Positions 11,911 through 24,145 of a DNA stretch of 64,000 nucleotides are shown here, in pieces. The stretch is from positions 362,662,605 to 362,726,604 of the forward strand of contig OX422216.1 in the NCBI GenBank assembly GCA_949130495.1. Reading direction: 5' to 3'. The notes under the pieces are model-generated. The model was not told the origin of the DNA. It saw only the letters and a list, made by a program, of their open reading frames with translations, and searched no databases. The translations under genes were made by a program, and so were the position numbers. The first letter of the stretch is position 1. Every line of letters starts with the position of its first letter. This DNA comes from Sambucus nigra (lineage: Eukaryota; Streptophyta; Magnoliopsida; Dipsacales; Adoxaceae).

Positions 11911-12220
11911 TTTATGATGTCCCCAAATAGACAGTTGAGAAGAAAAAAATCAAATCATGGAGTGTCACAATAAAATGCAATGCAAACATGGATCGAACTA
12001 CGCTCATGCAGAGGTAGGTCTAAAAAATTTCACAAACTATTTTTGATTTTTTCAACTTTTATACAAAAATAAGATACCAAAAATCACACCATGGATTTAA
12101 ACTAAAACAACCAAGTCATTGAAATGGAACGAATGGGTGTGAACACATTCGATAGGTAAATAAACGCAATCAATCATATGTGCACGATGCATACGTTTAC
12201 TCCTAACGAATGAACATCAA

Positions 12221-12633
12221 AGGTATTCCTGCATATTTCACCATTGAAGGGTGTCATGAGATATGGGAAAAAGTGGAAACTAAGTCCAAGATAGATTGGA
12301 CCATATGAAGTGCTGGAAAGAATTGGGACCCTGCCATATAGATTAGGCTTACCTACGGACTTGTTCCGTTCACATGATGTGTTTCACACATCGATGCTTC
12401 GTACATATTTGGCAGATACATCTCATCAATTGAAAACACAACCTATTGAACTGAAGGAAGACTTGTCATACATCGTGGAACCGATGAAAATTATTGCTCG
12501 TAAGGAGAAAGTATTGAGGAATAAAGTTATTCCCTTAGTTAAAGTTATGTGGATAAGCCATGGAGTTAAAGAAGCAACTTGGAAAATGGAGGATAAAATG
12601 AAGAAATAGTATCCCCATTTGTTTGGTAAGTGA
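12221..12633 (+). pseudogene. pol: Tekay/Del integrase C-terminus with chromodomain-like tail
   Basis: The Tekay reading resumes with VFLHISPLKGVMRYG, then KLSPR(stop)IGPYEVLERIGTLPYRL, the GPF/Y-type module of chromovirus integrases, HDVFHTSMLR, and the tail PLVKVMWISHGVKEATWKMED, a Tekay/Del chromodomain-type end. A stop at 12607-12609 is followed in frame by YPHLFGK, the usual last residues. Such tails are known to guide insertion to heterochromatin marks. The integrase core (zinc finger and DDE) is missing, having been lost with the Sirevirus fragment to the left. Confidence 0.9.
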
Positions 12634-12644
12634 CCTTTATATTA

Positions 12645-12676
12645 AATTTCGGGGACGAAATTTTCTAAGGGGGGAA
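12645..12676 (+). promoter_or_regulatory. Pre-PPT inverted-repeat box and polypurine tract
   Basis: AATTTC-GGGGAC-GAAATT (12645-12662) is an inverted repeat just before the polypurine tract AAGGGGGGAA (12667-12676). The 3' LTR begins five bases later at 12681. The same box occurs in the two LARD-like elements in this window. Confidence 0.85.
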
Positions 12677-12680
12677 CTTG

Positions 12681-14532
12681 TGAGAACCCGGATATAATTA
12701 TTATAAATTATATTTAAATCATCCTTAAAGTATGTGATATGAATAATGTGTTATTATTATACCTAATTTTAAGTGATTATGTTTAGTCTAATCCTACTTT
12801 CATAAATCATGAAATGTCGAATTATTTACAAACGCAAAATTATGTTGCTCTCGGTAGAAATGTTCCTGTTATAGACTAGTTTTTACCCTTATAATGTAAC
12901 AATTGACTCCAGGTAAAAAATAGATAGTTGTAGATATATGAGTTAGGTTTGTGAAAATAAAACTGGATAATCAAACGAATGTTCGAGTAAGGAGTTATAG
13001 CGAATTTACGAAAAAAGGGCAAATCTGTCCATTCCCTTTAAGTGGTAATTTGTCTTTTACTAAACAAAATGTTTTAATTTCATTGGTTGGCATGGGAGGT
13101 AGCCTCGGACGACTTAAACTCTTATTCTTACCTATTTCTTCAGCAAATTTAAGCCTAGGTTCAGTTTAAAGGATTTTTATGCTTCAGGAAAGAGAAAGTA
13201 GAAGTTAAGCAAGAAAGGGTTACATTAAAAGCTAGGAAAAATTTCAACAAAATTCTTAAGGTGTTTCCAAGGTAAAATTATGTGTTAATATTGTTTTAAT
13301 ATTGTATTATACTTATTTCCAAGTATATAAATCGTGAATTATCGATTAAAATTCCATTATTCTTTGTGATAATATATATTGGACCATATGTGAGATAAGT
13401 ACTGTTTATAGGCCATATTACTTTGTATTAAAACCCCCTGTATTCAAACCCTGTATTCAAACTTGCATATATTTTTGTGTGCTTACTAAAATTGAGAAAT
13501 TCTAATTGGATATGAAATTAGACTCATATATTCATATCATATCCGAAAATTAAATTTATCTCCTTATGGTTAGGGCTCAATGATGATTTCAAGTTGGTAC
13601 ATAGTTGTTGTTTGTATATTTCATTTCAGTATGCCCTGAGTTTAGTCAAGCTTTTGACATAGCAAATGAATTCAAAAAATTATGAAACTTTAATTATGTA
13701 CTCTAAAGTATGTTTAACGAAAATGGGTTGAAAATCATGGAATGTTATGTAGGAGAAAAATTATGAAAATTCTTGGAAGTTGAAGGAACAATAAAGGAGC
13801 TTGTAGGGAAGATTTCTTGTGTTGTAAAGAAATGGTCATAACATGCTCTTGGAAGCTTGAAAAATTACACCGTCACTTGTACTGTAAATTATATTCATAT
13901 ATGTTTTCATATTGATAAGGTTGGACGCCTTTATTTATATAATTTAGGAATATAGGATGGTTGAGTATAGAGGACAATAAATTAAGGCCATACTAGATAA
14001 CCCATAAAAGAATATTGTTATCTCCTCTTTCCAAAGAGTATTTTGAGCACATGTTTCATGTGTGTATACATTGGGAAGAATGATTTCATATTTACTTCGT
14101 TTTAGTTATAAATTCCTTATGAGGTATTTCCTATGGTTGAATGTCCATAACTGTATCAACATGTATACCATTGTTTTGTCTTTACTCATGTTTCAAGGAA
14201 TGTGACTTAAGTGGAAGTATATTATTGTTATATAGTCATTGAAAGTCACATAATTATGTTAGGATAATACTTATGATTGAGATTCAGTACTGATTTAGTT
14301 GGATTGACAGGTGTAAGGTCTAATCAACCCAATTCAGCTCCACCCGAAGGAAACGTGAATACATAGTTGTCAACCAAGGTGAGTGTACTCACTGGAAAGA
14401 GATATTTGTATCGTGTTATTGATATGATCAGAATATAATGGATATAAAGTTGTTCATTTAGGTTTACCAAAATGGGAGGTTACTCCCCGACCTGGAATGG
14501 GGGAGATTTGTCTATTAATGACAAGGGGTTAC
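12681..14532 (+). repeat. 3' LTR of the Tekay/Del element, last ~0.5 kb deleted
   Basis: It starts TGAGAACCCGG and parallels 5460-7301 with scattered differences and a small duplication at about 13440 (GTATTCAAAC twice). Similarity stops after CAAGGGGTTAC at 14522-14532, and copia RT sequence follows at once. About 500 bp of LTR end, including its CA terminus, are missing. Confidence 0.9.
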
Positions 14533-15348
14533 AAGAGGTTACAAAAGGTGATTAAGTATGATGAAACATTCTTTCCATTAGACATATTAAGTTTATCCAA
14601 ATTATTTTATCCATTACGGCTCATATCTATTACACAATTTGTAACATTGACATCAAGTATTCATTCTTTACTTAGAGTCTTGATGAGTTCATTGATATGA
14701 TGTAACTAGATGGATTTATATAAAGTAGCTAGGAAAGAAAAAGTGTGCATTATTTAGAGTTCCATTTGTATAATTAAGTAAGAATCAAGGTCTTTAAACA
14801 TCCAATTTGATCACATAATCAAATCTTTTAGTTTTGACAAATGCCCAAATGAAATTTGCATTTATAATAAGCGTGAAAAAATGTGGTTGAATTTATATTA
14901 CTTTATGTGGATGATAGTGTTCTAGTTACGATCAGTGTGGGTGTATTGTTTATTATAAGAGTGTGTTTTTCTAGTTAGCTAGACATGAAGGGCTTAGGAG
15001 AATAGAAAATAGGATGTTGGGTTTATCCCATGGCACTTATATCGATGATATGCTCACAAAGTTTAGTATGCAGGATTCCAGTAAATGATTTTGTCTTTTT
15101 AGGACTGGAATCACTATATCTAAGGATCAGTGTCATAAGACATCAAATAAGATAAAGAGGACGATGAATATACCTTATGCTTTGGGAGTGGGCAACCTCA
15201 TATGTTCTATGATGCGCACTAGAATAGATATATTCTTGGTTGTTGTCATGGTTATCATTTCCATTCTAAACTTAGTTAAGAGCATTGGGTTATAGTGAAG
15301 CTCATTCTAAAGTACGTCAAAAGGACTAGAAATTATTTGTTGGTATAC
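14533..15348 (+). pseudogene. pol: Ty1/copia reverse transcriptase, piece 2 of the split copia element
   Basis: Starts with a block like AKGY.Q..G.(D/K)YDETF.P (KVIKYDETFFP), the copia RT fingers motif, and goes on in shifting frames to a region like YGLKQASR.WN, then LYVDD (YVDD at 14904-14915), then MQDS and GITISKDQC, PYALGVGNLICSMMRTRIDI, matching the copia RT/connection segment. It ends at TATAC (15344-15348), the target duplication of the next element. The stretch between integrase and RT expected after piece 1 (roughly 0.6 kb) is absent. Confidence 0.88.
15344..15348 (+). repeat. Target-site duplication, left (TATAC)
   Basis: Five bases before the LARD-like element; the partner is TTTAC at 24544-24548. 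Removing the element and one copy restores a continuous copia segment. Confidence 0.8.
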
Positions 15349-17621
15349 TGTAATGCCCCGGCTTTTGATTAATTAGTTAAAACTAAAACAACGTGTTGTG
15401 GGTGGGGTGACTACGAAATTTTTACATAAAATATGCACAAAAAAAGGTTCACTTAGACTTTACGTATATTTTAGAGGTCGTACGTAGGGTTGCATGTCGC
15501 ACGCATGGCGTCGCATGGGAATTAATTGATACTATTAGCAAAAATGAGGTAATTATTTCAACATTAATAAGTCAATTAATCTGAGAAGAACTTTCTGTGC
15601 GACATTGAAAATTTATGAAGTTGTGTGTGCATACCGAATTAAGTGGATTGCGGGCCTTTTAAATAAGAGTCAAGTGCTATTAGTTGGTATAAATCTTGCA
15701 TTTGGAACAAAATAAAGTGGTAGATAAATATAACACTATTGCAAAAAAGAGAAAACAAATATATACCCCTGGCGGAGTGTATAGAATATATGTAGGACTT
15801 ATATTAATTAAAAGCAAGGAATCCAAATCATTAACAGCAAAACATGTTCGCAAGAGAAATAGGTACAACTCTTTTTTTAGGCAACCAACCTAGTAAATAG
15901 GACTTTTTATTAAAAGGATAAAGAAAACAAAGATGGTTTCATGTATGTACCTTCTTAAGTAGTGGGACTTGGCCCACTAGCTCCCAAGAGAATGCAAAAC
16001 ATTAATGCGTTTTTAAGTCAACAATAGTAGGAGTTTAGGAGGACTTGAATGGTTGACAGTGTTGGAAGAGCTGAATGTGTAATATTTTAATGGACAAAAC
16101 GTCATCCACGTGAGCATAACTAAGTGTTGCATAAAGGGTAGACGAAAGGAGGAAGGACGCTTTAATCGTCCAAAACGTGGCTTAAAATTTCATCACATCT
16201 GCTGGTTCTTTTTAGGCATTATATATAAATAACACAAACAAGCCTTTTTTGAGAAAGAATATTTTCGGCCAAAATCATAGTGGAGACAACCCCTTCTCAA
16301 ACCAAAAACCCACTGGAAAAGAGAGATACAACCAATTTTTTTCCTCTCGTTCTTATTATCACAAAATCAGCCTAGGCTCATGGAACTAACAGCCAACACT
16401 TGCGTGCAAAACTCTAAACCTTTGTGTAGGACTAGAATATCTAGTTTGAGTGTTAAATAGGAGGCTTCAAACTAATACCTTTAGAGGGGGTGAATATATA
16501 TATATATATATATATTGGAGTTTTGAAGAGGGTTTTAATGGATCTTTTATAGAGGCTAACTTGGTGGTGCTAGACAACCCCTTTGAGGGCACCTTAGGAG
16601 GTGTGGGTTGTCATATTCGTTGATCATCCACGTATTTCACTGATTTAAGCTCTATTTGAGGTTGGACAGTTTACTCTTTATACTTAAGACTTCATTTGGA
16701 AAATATTTGTAGTCTTGTTATATGTGATTGTTAAGAGTAAGATTAATGTGAGGTGATGATACGTCTTCTAGTAAAATAAATAATCGACATTTTTATGGAA
16801 TAAAAATGTTAGAAAATATTGTTGTAGTGTATTGTCTTAGTAAACTGAAAATAGACATTTTTATAGAATACAAATTTTAGAAAATATTGTTGTAGTGTAT
16901 TTTCTTAGTAAACTGAAAAAGAACATTTTTATGGAATAAAAAATTAAGAAAATGTTATTTTGGTGTAATACTATTAAAAACAAATAAAAAGTATTTTTAT
17001 CGAGTAAACATGTAAGAAAATATTATTTTGGTGTATTTCTAGTAAAAGAAATAATAAATATTTTTGTGGAATAAAAATGTAAGAAAATGTTAAGTATGAT
17101 TAAAGAAAATCTGAAATAAATTATGGTTAATTAATCTGGGCAAGTAAGGCTTTCGGAAATAAATCGGTTGATGCATTTGAATGTGTATTTTTCAAAGGTA
17201 TGCCTATATATATGTAGATACATATATATATTTTCGCATGCATGTGATTGTAGCGTGTGAGTATTGTTTCAGACGTTCGTTTCTGTACCGCGTGTAAATC
17301 CCATTGGGTATAGGCTCACATCCCAACTTTCTTACGGTAGGTTAGGAGAGGCTACGTATTTTGAGAATGCTATACCGGTAAGTATATTTTATTTATGTTT
17401 TAAGTTAGTAGCTTTGTTTACTTGGACTCCCGGGTGCTCTCATTGGGTCCCTCACATAGTTCATCTAGAAATTAAAATCGCATGTTAATAAGTGAGATGT
17501 AAATTAAAATAAAACTAGACTAGAAATATTATTTAGGTAATTTTATTGCACTTCACACCTAATGCTCAGGTCGGATCGGGATGACTCGGGGTAAACCATA
17601 AATTCGATTTGAGGCGTTACA
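15349..17621 (+). repeat. 5' LTR of LARD-like copy 1 (2273 bp)
   Basis: TGTAATGCCCCGG at 15349 to GCGTTACA at 17621. It is co-linear with 20935-24543 but lacks about 1.3 kb present in the 3' LTR (roughly 22690-23940). It carries five ~66-70 bp tandem units (16787-17085) with hairpin potential, and a short TA run near 16495. Confidence 0.9.
16787..17090 (+). repeat. Tandem hairpin array in the 5' LTR
   Basis: Five units with a period of about 66-70 bp. The first contains a perfect inverted repeat, ACATTTTTAT and ATAAAAATGT separated by GGA (16787-16809); later units (near 16853, 16921, 16990, 17060) are partly decayed. Each is followed by AGAAAAT(A/G)TT-like text and GTGTATTTCTAGTAAA-like text. 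Confidence 0.8.
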
Positions 17622-17623
17622 AA

Positions 17624-17635
17624 TGGTATCAGAGC
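17624..17635 (+). promoter_or_regulatory. Primer-binding site of LARD-like copy 1
   Basis: TGGTATCAGAGC, two bases after the LTR end; initiator-Met tRNA type. Confidence 0.92.
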
Positions 17636-20600
17636 TCTAGGTTCAAGGTTCCTTTCGGTAGTGGATCTTTTGACATTGGTGTTGGTTTGGTCCGGATATA
17701 CTAGTTTGATGTCAATTTAGTTTGTGTCCTCGGTGGTGAGGTCAAAGAGGTTACCACGACAACCAAGTTAGTGCCAAATGGCATATGATCAAGTTAATTG
17801 TTATAAATCACTTCAGCATTTTTGATTTAGTATCTAAATAATTTACGGGTGTCCATGTAAACCAAAAGGTGGTGACAACGTGATTCGTAGTGTGAGTAGT
17901 TTGTGTTCCAACCTTGTTTACGTAGAGTCTTTGGAGATGTTGATAGAAAGAGGAGACGAAAATTGGGCAATGGCATCGATTTATGTATAATCAATGGTAG
18001 GGATTGATTGATTGATTCATATTTATGTAAAGTGAGATAGTGATTTCAAACAATATGGAGCCTGGGGTGTGACACATATGAGGGTCGATATCAATGTGAT
18101 AATTAGTCAATTATGTTCCTTGGGTAGTACTGTTATTGATGATAAGGTCAATAAGAATATAGATTGATATAGGCCAGAACTAAAGGATAAGTTAGTCTTA
18201 GTTGATATAATGTTATCCTTATGGGTGGACACATTAGTGGGTTGCTGGTCAATGAATAAATTTACAAGTGTTAGCTGTATGGAGAGAAAGTATTAGGTTT
18301 CTCAGTTGTGGGCTTAAGTTGAGTATGTCCCGATTCTTGTGCCTGGACTATAGTGAGGATTTAAATAATATTAATGATTGAGTAACTAAGGAGGAAGCCT
18401 AGATAATCATGGTGACTTGTTATTAAGAAAATGAGTTGTGATGTTTTTTAATAGGACCGCTTACCACGTTATTGGGGTGGGCCTCCACTTGGGCAATACC
18501 CAACGTCTCTTTTCCTATAAAAACCCTAGATAGTATTGATTTAGAGTTCAATGGTTGTATTTTTCATGGAAAAGATAGGATCCCATGTGGCATTTGTGGG
18601 CATGGGCCTTGGTGTTTATAGGCAATGCTTGACGTCTCGTATCCTACCAGAATATACATAGTTGTGTCAACTAGTAGAGAAACATGTAGTATGAGGTCTA
18701 CATTTTAAGGTAATTAAGTTATACTGATTGAACACTCAATGGGAATCAAATGATGTGGTCTACTGAATTTAACTACGGGTGGGCATTCGGGGTATGCACA
18801 TGAGTTACGTTAAATTCCCTTTGGAGATAAGTTCTAAGGTGGTTTGATGAAATTGACCTTGAGTTAGTAATTTGAATAGATGTGTAAAATTAGTATCGAT
18901 AATTCCTTGGAGGTGTATACTAAGGTTTCGCTAGTGTGAGGTTAATGCGAGTGGTAGTCCTTCCCTAGTGATGGTGTATCTGAGGTTGTGTATCTTGCAT
19001 TACAATAATGACAATATCTCTCTTCGAAACCTTGGTATTTGTTGATGCACTGAGTTCTACGTAGTGATGTCCATTTCATAGTGAAACTCAGGTCGTGTAA
19101 CATAAGTCTTGGTATAACTAGTGGCTCCTTATAATAGATGTATAAGATGATCACATAAATAATTAAATTTGAGGTCGTCCCCTATGAGTGATTGGGAATC
19201 ATTGTTGTATTGCAGTTTACATAAGTGATGGTAGACAATTGATGATTTTATTACGGTTAGACCATGTCGATTTGTCACAGTACCTTGGAGTTAGTGCTAC
19301 AGCTTTTGTTTATAGAAATGTACCATGATATGACTTTCGAGGATAATTTTAGTAATAGGTTGATCAATGCTAGGTGGTGCACCTGGGAGACTTAGAACAT
19401 GATGAAGTTCGTTATTTATTTTACAAATAGCACTCGGGATGAAGTGTTAGGATTGATTATAACACCTATGCGTGCTACCGATGTGGTTAGTAATGACTCC
19501 GTTTTAGGAAATAATTATTCATGTGTGATGCTTGAAAGTTGACATGACATTGGAGTGATTATGATTTGGGATCATGTAGATGGTATTAAGGGTGGTAGTA
19601 ATGGTTGATGAATTAAATGTGTGAAACTATGTGAGCACTATGAGAATGATCTAAAAAACTGAGGATAGCTACTGCGTATTGATATTTTGGAGGCCTTCCT
19701 GTGATAGATCGGTAACTAATGATATGTTTCAAGAGAGGTAACTTACCCTTGATTTAAGCCAATTTTACTTACCAATGATAGATATCTAGCATTAGTCCTA
19801 AGGAGGGGAACCTATCCTTTCTTCTATCGAAAGAAAATCGTTTCTTATTTTGTCCATCCGACATGGATATATGATTCTTTAGTAGAACTCATCAAAGTTA
19901 AGAGGTCAAGCCAAGGTATGTGGAAAGGCTAAGGTTCTTTTAATGTATCGATTAATAGTTATATAATTCAAGTATACGTTGTAAGTTGGCACTTTGTATG
20001 GGTCAATTAATGGTTAAAATTTTATTGTTACCTTTTGTCATAGAAGTCACTTGATTCGTTGCTTTTCATATATCTCCTTTGATCCCAAAAATGGGTAGAG
20101 ATTTATGAGTTTCGATTCAAGAGTAGCACTGCATAAGCTTAGTAGCGATGCGAGTCAAGCCTATATGGATGATGCATCACAGGAAGTAAGTGCACTCTTC
20201 TTCGGATACCCTTTATTCTACACCGATTTGTGTGTGCACGTGGCCTCATGTTTTTGCGTATTGTTGTGTGTGTTAATTGTTAGTTGATTACTTTAGGCCC
20301 ATATGTTGTTAGCGGGTATAACTAGTTATGACTGGGTCGTGCATCCCAAGGTTATAAGTCACGAATATTAGAAACATTGGAACCTGATAAAACCTTAGGT
20401 GGTAGTGTTCCACTTGGTTAGAAATTTTGAAATTTAGGAGATGATTGCTTATATGTGTTTATGTAGTGTTACTCAGGGTGACCCTAGGTCGACATAAGGT
20501 TCTTGGATCAAATACCGATCGGGTAGAACTATGTGATAAAGAGACTATCTTATAAGTCATTGCCATTTATGGCGAGAAGTGTTGAGGTTGTATCAGCCTA

Positions 20601-20900
20601 GGCTAGGGATGATCCGAGAAATATTTGAGGAAACTTAGTTTGTGAGTCCTGAAGGAGACATGTTAATAAATTTATGGGTGGTGATAGGATGGTTGGCGAT
20701 TATCATTCATCTCGAGGTTTATTAGCATAGGCATGTTAGCCATACTTGAGAACTACCAATAGGGCATTAGGGTTCGTCATGATTGGATTAACAATGGTCA
20801 ATGATTAAAGAGTAATCTCTGGGCTTTAGACCATGGTGAATGATGCCTAAGATTGAAAATTGGTCACAGGTAATTGCAGTATTGGATGTAATGAGCCAAT
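17636..20900 (+). other. Internal region of LARD-like copy 1, no coding found
   Basis: About 3.3 kb in which no gag, zinc knuckle, protease, RT, RNase H or integrase motif could be read on either strand; the longest open frames are 60-70 codons and do not resemble proteins I know. It may be a structural or packaging region. Confidence 0.7.
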
Positions 20901-20932
20901 AATTTCAAGGAAGAAATTCCCAAGGAGGGAGG
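20901..20932 (+). promoter_or_regulatory. Pre-PPT box and polypurine tract of LARD-like copy 1
   Basis: AATTTC-AAGGAA-GAAATT at 20901-20918, then the purine tract CAAGGAGGGAGG at 20921-20932, two bases before the LTR start at 20935. Confidence 0.85.
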
Positions 20933-22384
20933 TTTGTAATTCCCCGAGTTTTGATTAATTAGTTAAAACTAAAACTACGTGGTATGGGTGGGGTGACTAC
21001 AAAAAGTTTATGTAAAATATGCACAAGTAAAGGGTCACTTGGACTTTACACATATTTTAGAGGTGATATGTAGGGTTGTATGTCGCATGCATGACATCGA
21101 ATGGAAATTAATCAACACTATTGTAAAAAATGGGGTAATTATATGAACATTAATAAGTCAATTAATTTGAGAAGAACTTTGTGTGCGACATTGAAAATTT
21201 ATGATCTTATGTGTGCATATCGATTTCAAATGATTACAAACCTTTTAAAAAAGAGTCGAAGCGCTATTATTTTGTATAAATCGTGCATTTGGAACAAAAT
21301 AAAGTGGTAGCTAAATATAACACTATTGAAAAAAAAAAGAATATATACCCACAACGTGGAGTGTATAGCATATATGTAGGACTTATATTAATTTAAAGTA
21401 AGGAAGCCATATCTTTAACAACAAAACATGATCGTTAGTTGCAAGGTGGAGAGAAGTAGGTACGATTCTTTTTTTAGGCAACCAAGTAGGTATATACGAC
21501 TATTATAAAAAAGATAAAAACGAAGTTAGTTCCATGTATGTACCTGCTTAAGTCATGGGATTTGGCACGCTAGCTTCCGACGGAAATCAAAACATGGATG
21601 GGCTTTTAAGTCAACAATAGTAGGCGATTAGGAGGACTTAAATGGTTAACAGTTTTTGAAGAGATGAATGTTTAATATTTTAAAGGATAAAACATCCTCC
21701 ACATGAGCATCATTAAGTGATGCATAAAGGTAGACTAAAGGATGAAGGATGCTGTAATCATCAGGTATGGGGCTAAAAATTTCATCACACCCGATGGTTC
21801 TTTTTATGCATTACATATAAATAACACCAACAAGCCTTTTTAGAGAGAGGATATTTTCCGCCAAAATGATTGTGAAGACAACACCTTCTCAAACCAAAAA
21901 CCCAATGCGAAAGAAAGATACAACCAAATGTTATTTCTCTTATTTTTATTATTGCCAAATCAGCCTAGGCTGAAGGCACTAAAACCCAACCCTTGCGGAC
22001 AAAACTCTAAACCTTTCTGGAGGACTAGAATGTCTAGTTTGAGTGTTAAATGGGAGGTTTCAAACTAAGACCCTTAGAGGTGGTGACTATGTGTGTGTGT
22101 ATATATATATATATGGAGTTTTAAAGAAGTTTTTAATGGATCCTTCATAAAGAAGAATCTGGTGGTGCTAGACAACCCTTTTGAGGCCACCTTACGAGGT
22201 GGGGGTTGTTATCTTCCTTGATCATTCATGCCTTTCACTGATTTAAGCTCCATTAGACATGAGATAATTTACTCTTTATACGGAAGTCTTAATTTGGTAT
22301 ATATTTGTAGTCTTGTTATGGTGGAATAGTAAGAGTAAGATTAATTTTAGATACTGATACGTCTTCTGGTCACATAAATATTCG

Positions 22385-22750
22385 ACATTTTTATGGAATA
22401 AAAATGTTAGAAAGTATTTTTGTAATGTATTTTCTTACTAAACAAAAAATTGACATTTTATGGAATAAAAATGTTCAAAAATATAGTTATAGTGTATTTT
22501 CTTAGTAAACTGCAAATGGACATTTTTATGGAGTACAAATGTAAGAAAATGTAATTTTGGTGTATTTCTATTAAAAAGAAACAATAAACATTTATATGGA
22601 ATAAAAATGTAAGAAAAATGCATTTTAGTGTATTTCAAGTAAAAGAAATAATAAACATGTTTTACGGATTAAAAATGTAAGAAAATGCAATTTTTGTGTA
22701 TTTCAAGTAAAAAGGAATAATAAACATTTTTATTAAATAAAAATATTTGC
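22385..22750 (+). repeat. Tandem hairpin array in the 3' LTR
   Basis: Six units with a period of about 65-73 bp, starting near 22385, 22450, 22517, 22587, 22652 and 22725, with a stray unit at 23124. The first (22385-22407) is a perfect 10 bp inverted repeat with a GGA loop, identical to the first unit of the 5' LTR array. Confidence 0.8.
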
Positions 22751-24050
22751 TAATATTGTTTTAGTGTGTTTTCTAGTAACACTACTAATGAATATTTGGG
22801 AATAAAATAAGAATATTTTGTGCAACAAAATATTGAATAATGTAGCGTATCAGACTACTAGTGCAAAATGGAAGAAATGGTAATTTCTAACAAATAAAAA
22901 AGGTAGTCTTGTGAAAAGGGTGATATTTTTTATGTTAAGGGTGTTGATGTAATAAGTGTGGAAGTTGACAAATGTGTGGTGTTCAACAAGAGTTAAAATG
23001 GCTAAAGTGTTTTAAATGTTAAGTTGGAAACTTAATAACCATTTTGAGTAATAACACTTGTTAAATAACTAAATTACAAGTTTGGTAAAAAAAGGAAAAT
23101 TTGTTAATTTACTTAAAGGGGAACATTTTCATGAAATAAAAATGTTAAAGAATGTTTTTACACTAATACGAGTGAAAATGAATTAAGTCCTAAAGAGTGA
23201 ATAATTTTAGTGTAAATCGAGTGTGTGTGGATAAAGGACTCAAAGAAGAGAATAAATAATTTTTCAAGTGTTAATAAAAAAACCGACGGTTAAGTCCGGG
23301 TCTTGGCTTTAGCCGGGTAAAAGGAAAATAAGTGGAATAATGTGGACATGTGTAAAATGTGAAACATGTTACTAAGGACTCGAATGCAACCGGGAATAAT
23401 TAAGAAGGTCCTGGAGACCTTGGGTGAAAAGCCTTAAATCACGGGCCAGAGCATATTGTGCACATAACCGACGATGTGGAGCCCGTGTAAGTATGCGGTA
23501 TTGGAAGATTCTGATAAAAGATAAAGAAAAAATGGAACATATGAAGAAATGGGTTGTGTGATAAAATGTGTTAATACAACCAAACTTGAATGAATGTAAT
23601 AAATGCTCCGGTAAAGGTGAAATGGATAAGTAAATGAGCAAATCTATTAATGTACATAAGGAAATGAAAATTGTTGAAAGGAGTAAATAAACGGGTGGTT
23701 AAGCAACCTAAATGGTTAAACCCATACTTAACAGAATAATGTGTTGTGAAAAGGTTTTTCAAATATTAAATAATTATTTTCTGACACGCAGATTGCGTGT
23801 GTTAAAATTTTAATTTTCAATGAAAATACTAAAGGGTATTGGAATGAATAAAATGATAAATTGCGGTAAAGTAATGGTTTAAATAAATTACGTGGAAAGT
23901 CTTCAAGCGTTGAACCGATTTCTTTTACCAAAGCAAGAATGATAAGTATAATTAATGAAAATCTTAAATAAGTTGTAGGTTAATTAATCAGGGCAAGTAA
24001 GGCTTTCGAAAATAAATCAGTCAATGCATTTGAATATGTATTGTCAAAGG

Positions 24051-24051
24051 G

Positions 24052-24134
<83 letters not shown>

Positions 24135-24145
24135 GAGAGAGAGAA
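24051..24145 (+). repeat. Compound microsatellite (GT)n(AT)n(AG)n
   Basis: A GT run, about 20 AT repeats and then an AG run with one GGG interruption, inside the 3' LTR. The 5' LTR has only a short TATATATG stretch at the same place, so it grew after insertion. Confidence 0.95.

Larger units (their letters stand above)
10548..12220 (-). mobile_element. Sirevirus 3' end (3' LTR plus internal tail), copy A
   Basis: On the minus strand this is about 635 bp of internal sequence, a polypurine region and a 3' LTR (11585 down to 10548). It aligns along its length with 46229-46869 joined to 60359-61400. It lies inside the Tekay element between RT and the integrase tail, with about 2 kb of the expected Tekay sequence missing, so it arrived with or after a deletion, not by simple insertion. 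No 5' part of this copy is present. Confidence 0.8.
5460..14532 (+). mobile_element. Tekay/Del-type chromovirus (Ty3/gypsy) inserted in the copia element
   Basis: Plus-strand element with 5' LTR 5460-7800, primer-binding site 7806-7818, gag, protease, RT, an integrase C-terminus with chromodomain-like tail, polypurine tract and a truncated 3' LTR from 12681. The long LTRs, the initiator-Met-type primer site, the pre-PPT box and the tail (VIPLVKVMW...EATW, then YPHLF) fit the Tekay/Del lineage. Its RNase H and most of its integrase are missing and replaced by a Sirevirus fragment (about 10548-12220). The 3' end is deleted into copia RT, so no target duplication can be scored. Confidence 0.9.
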
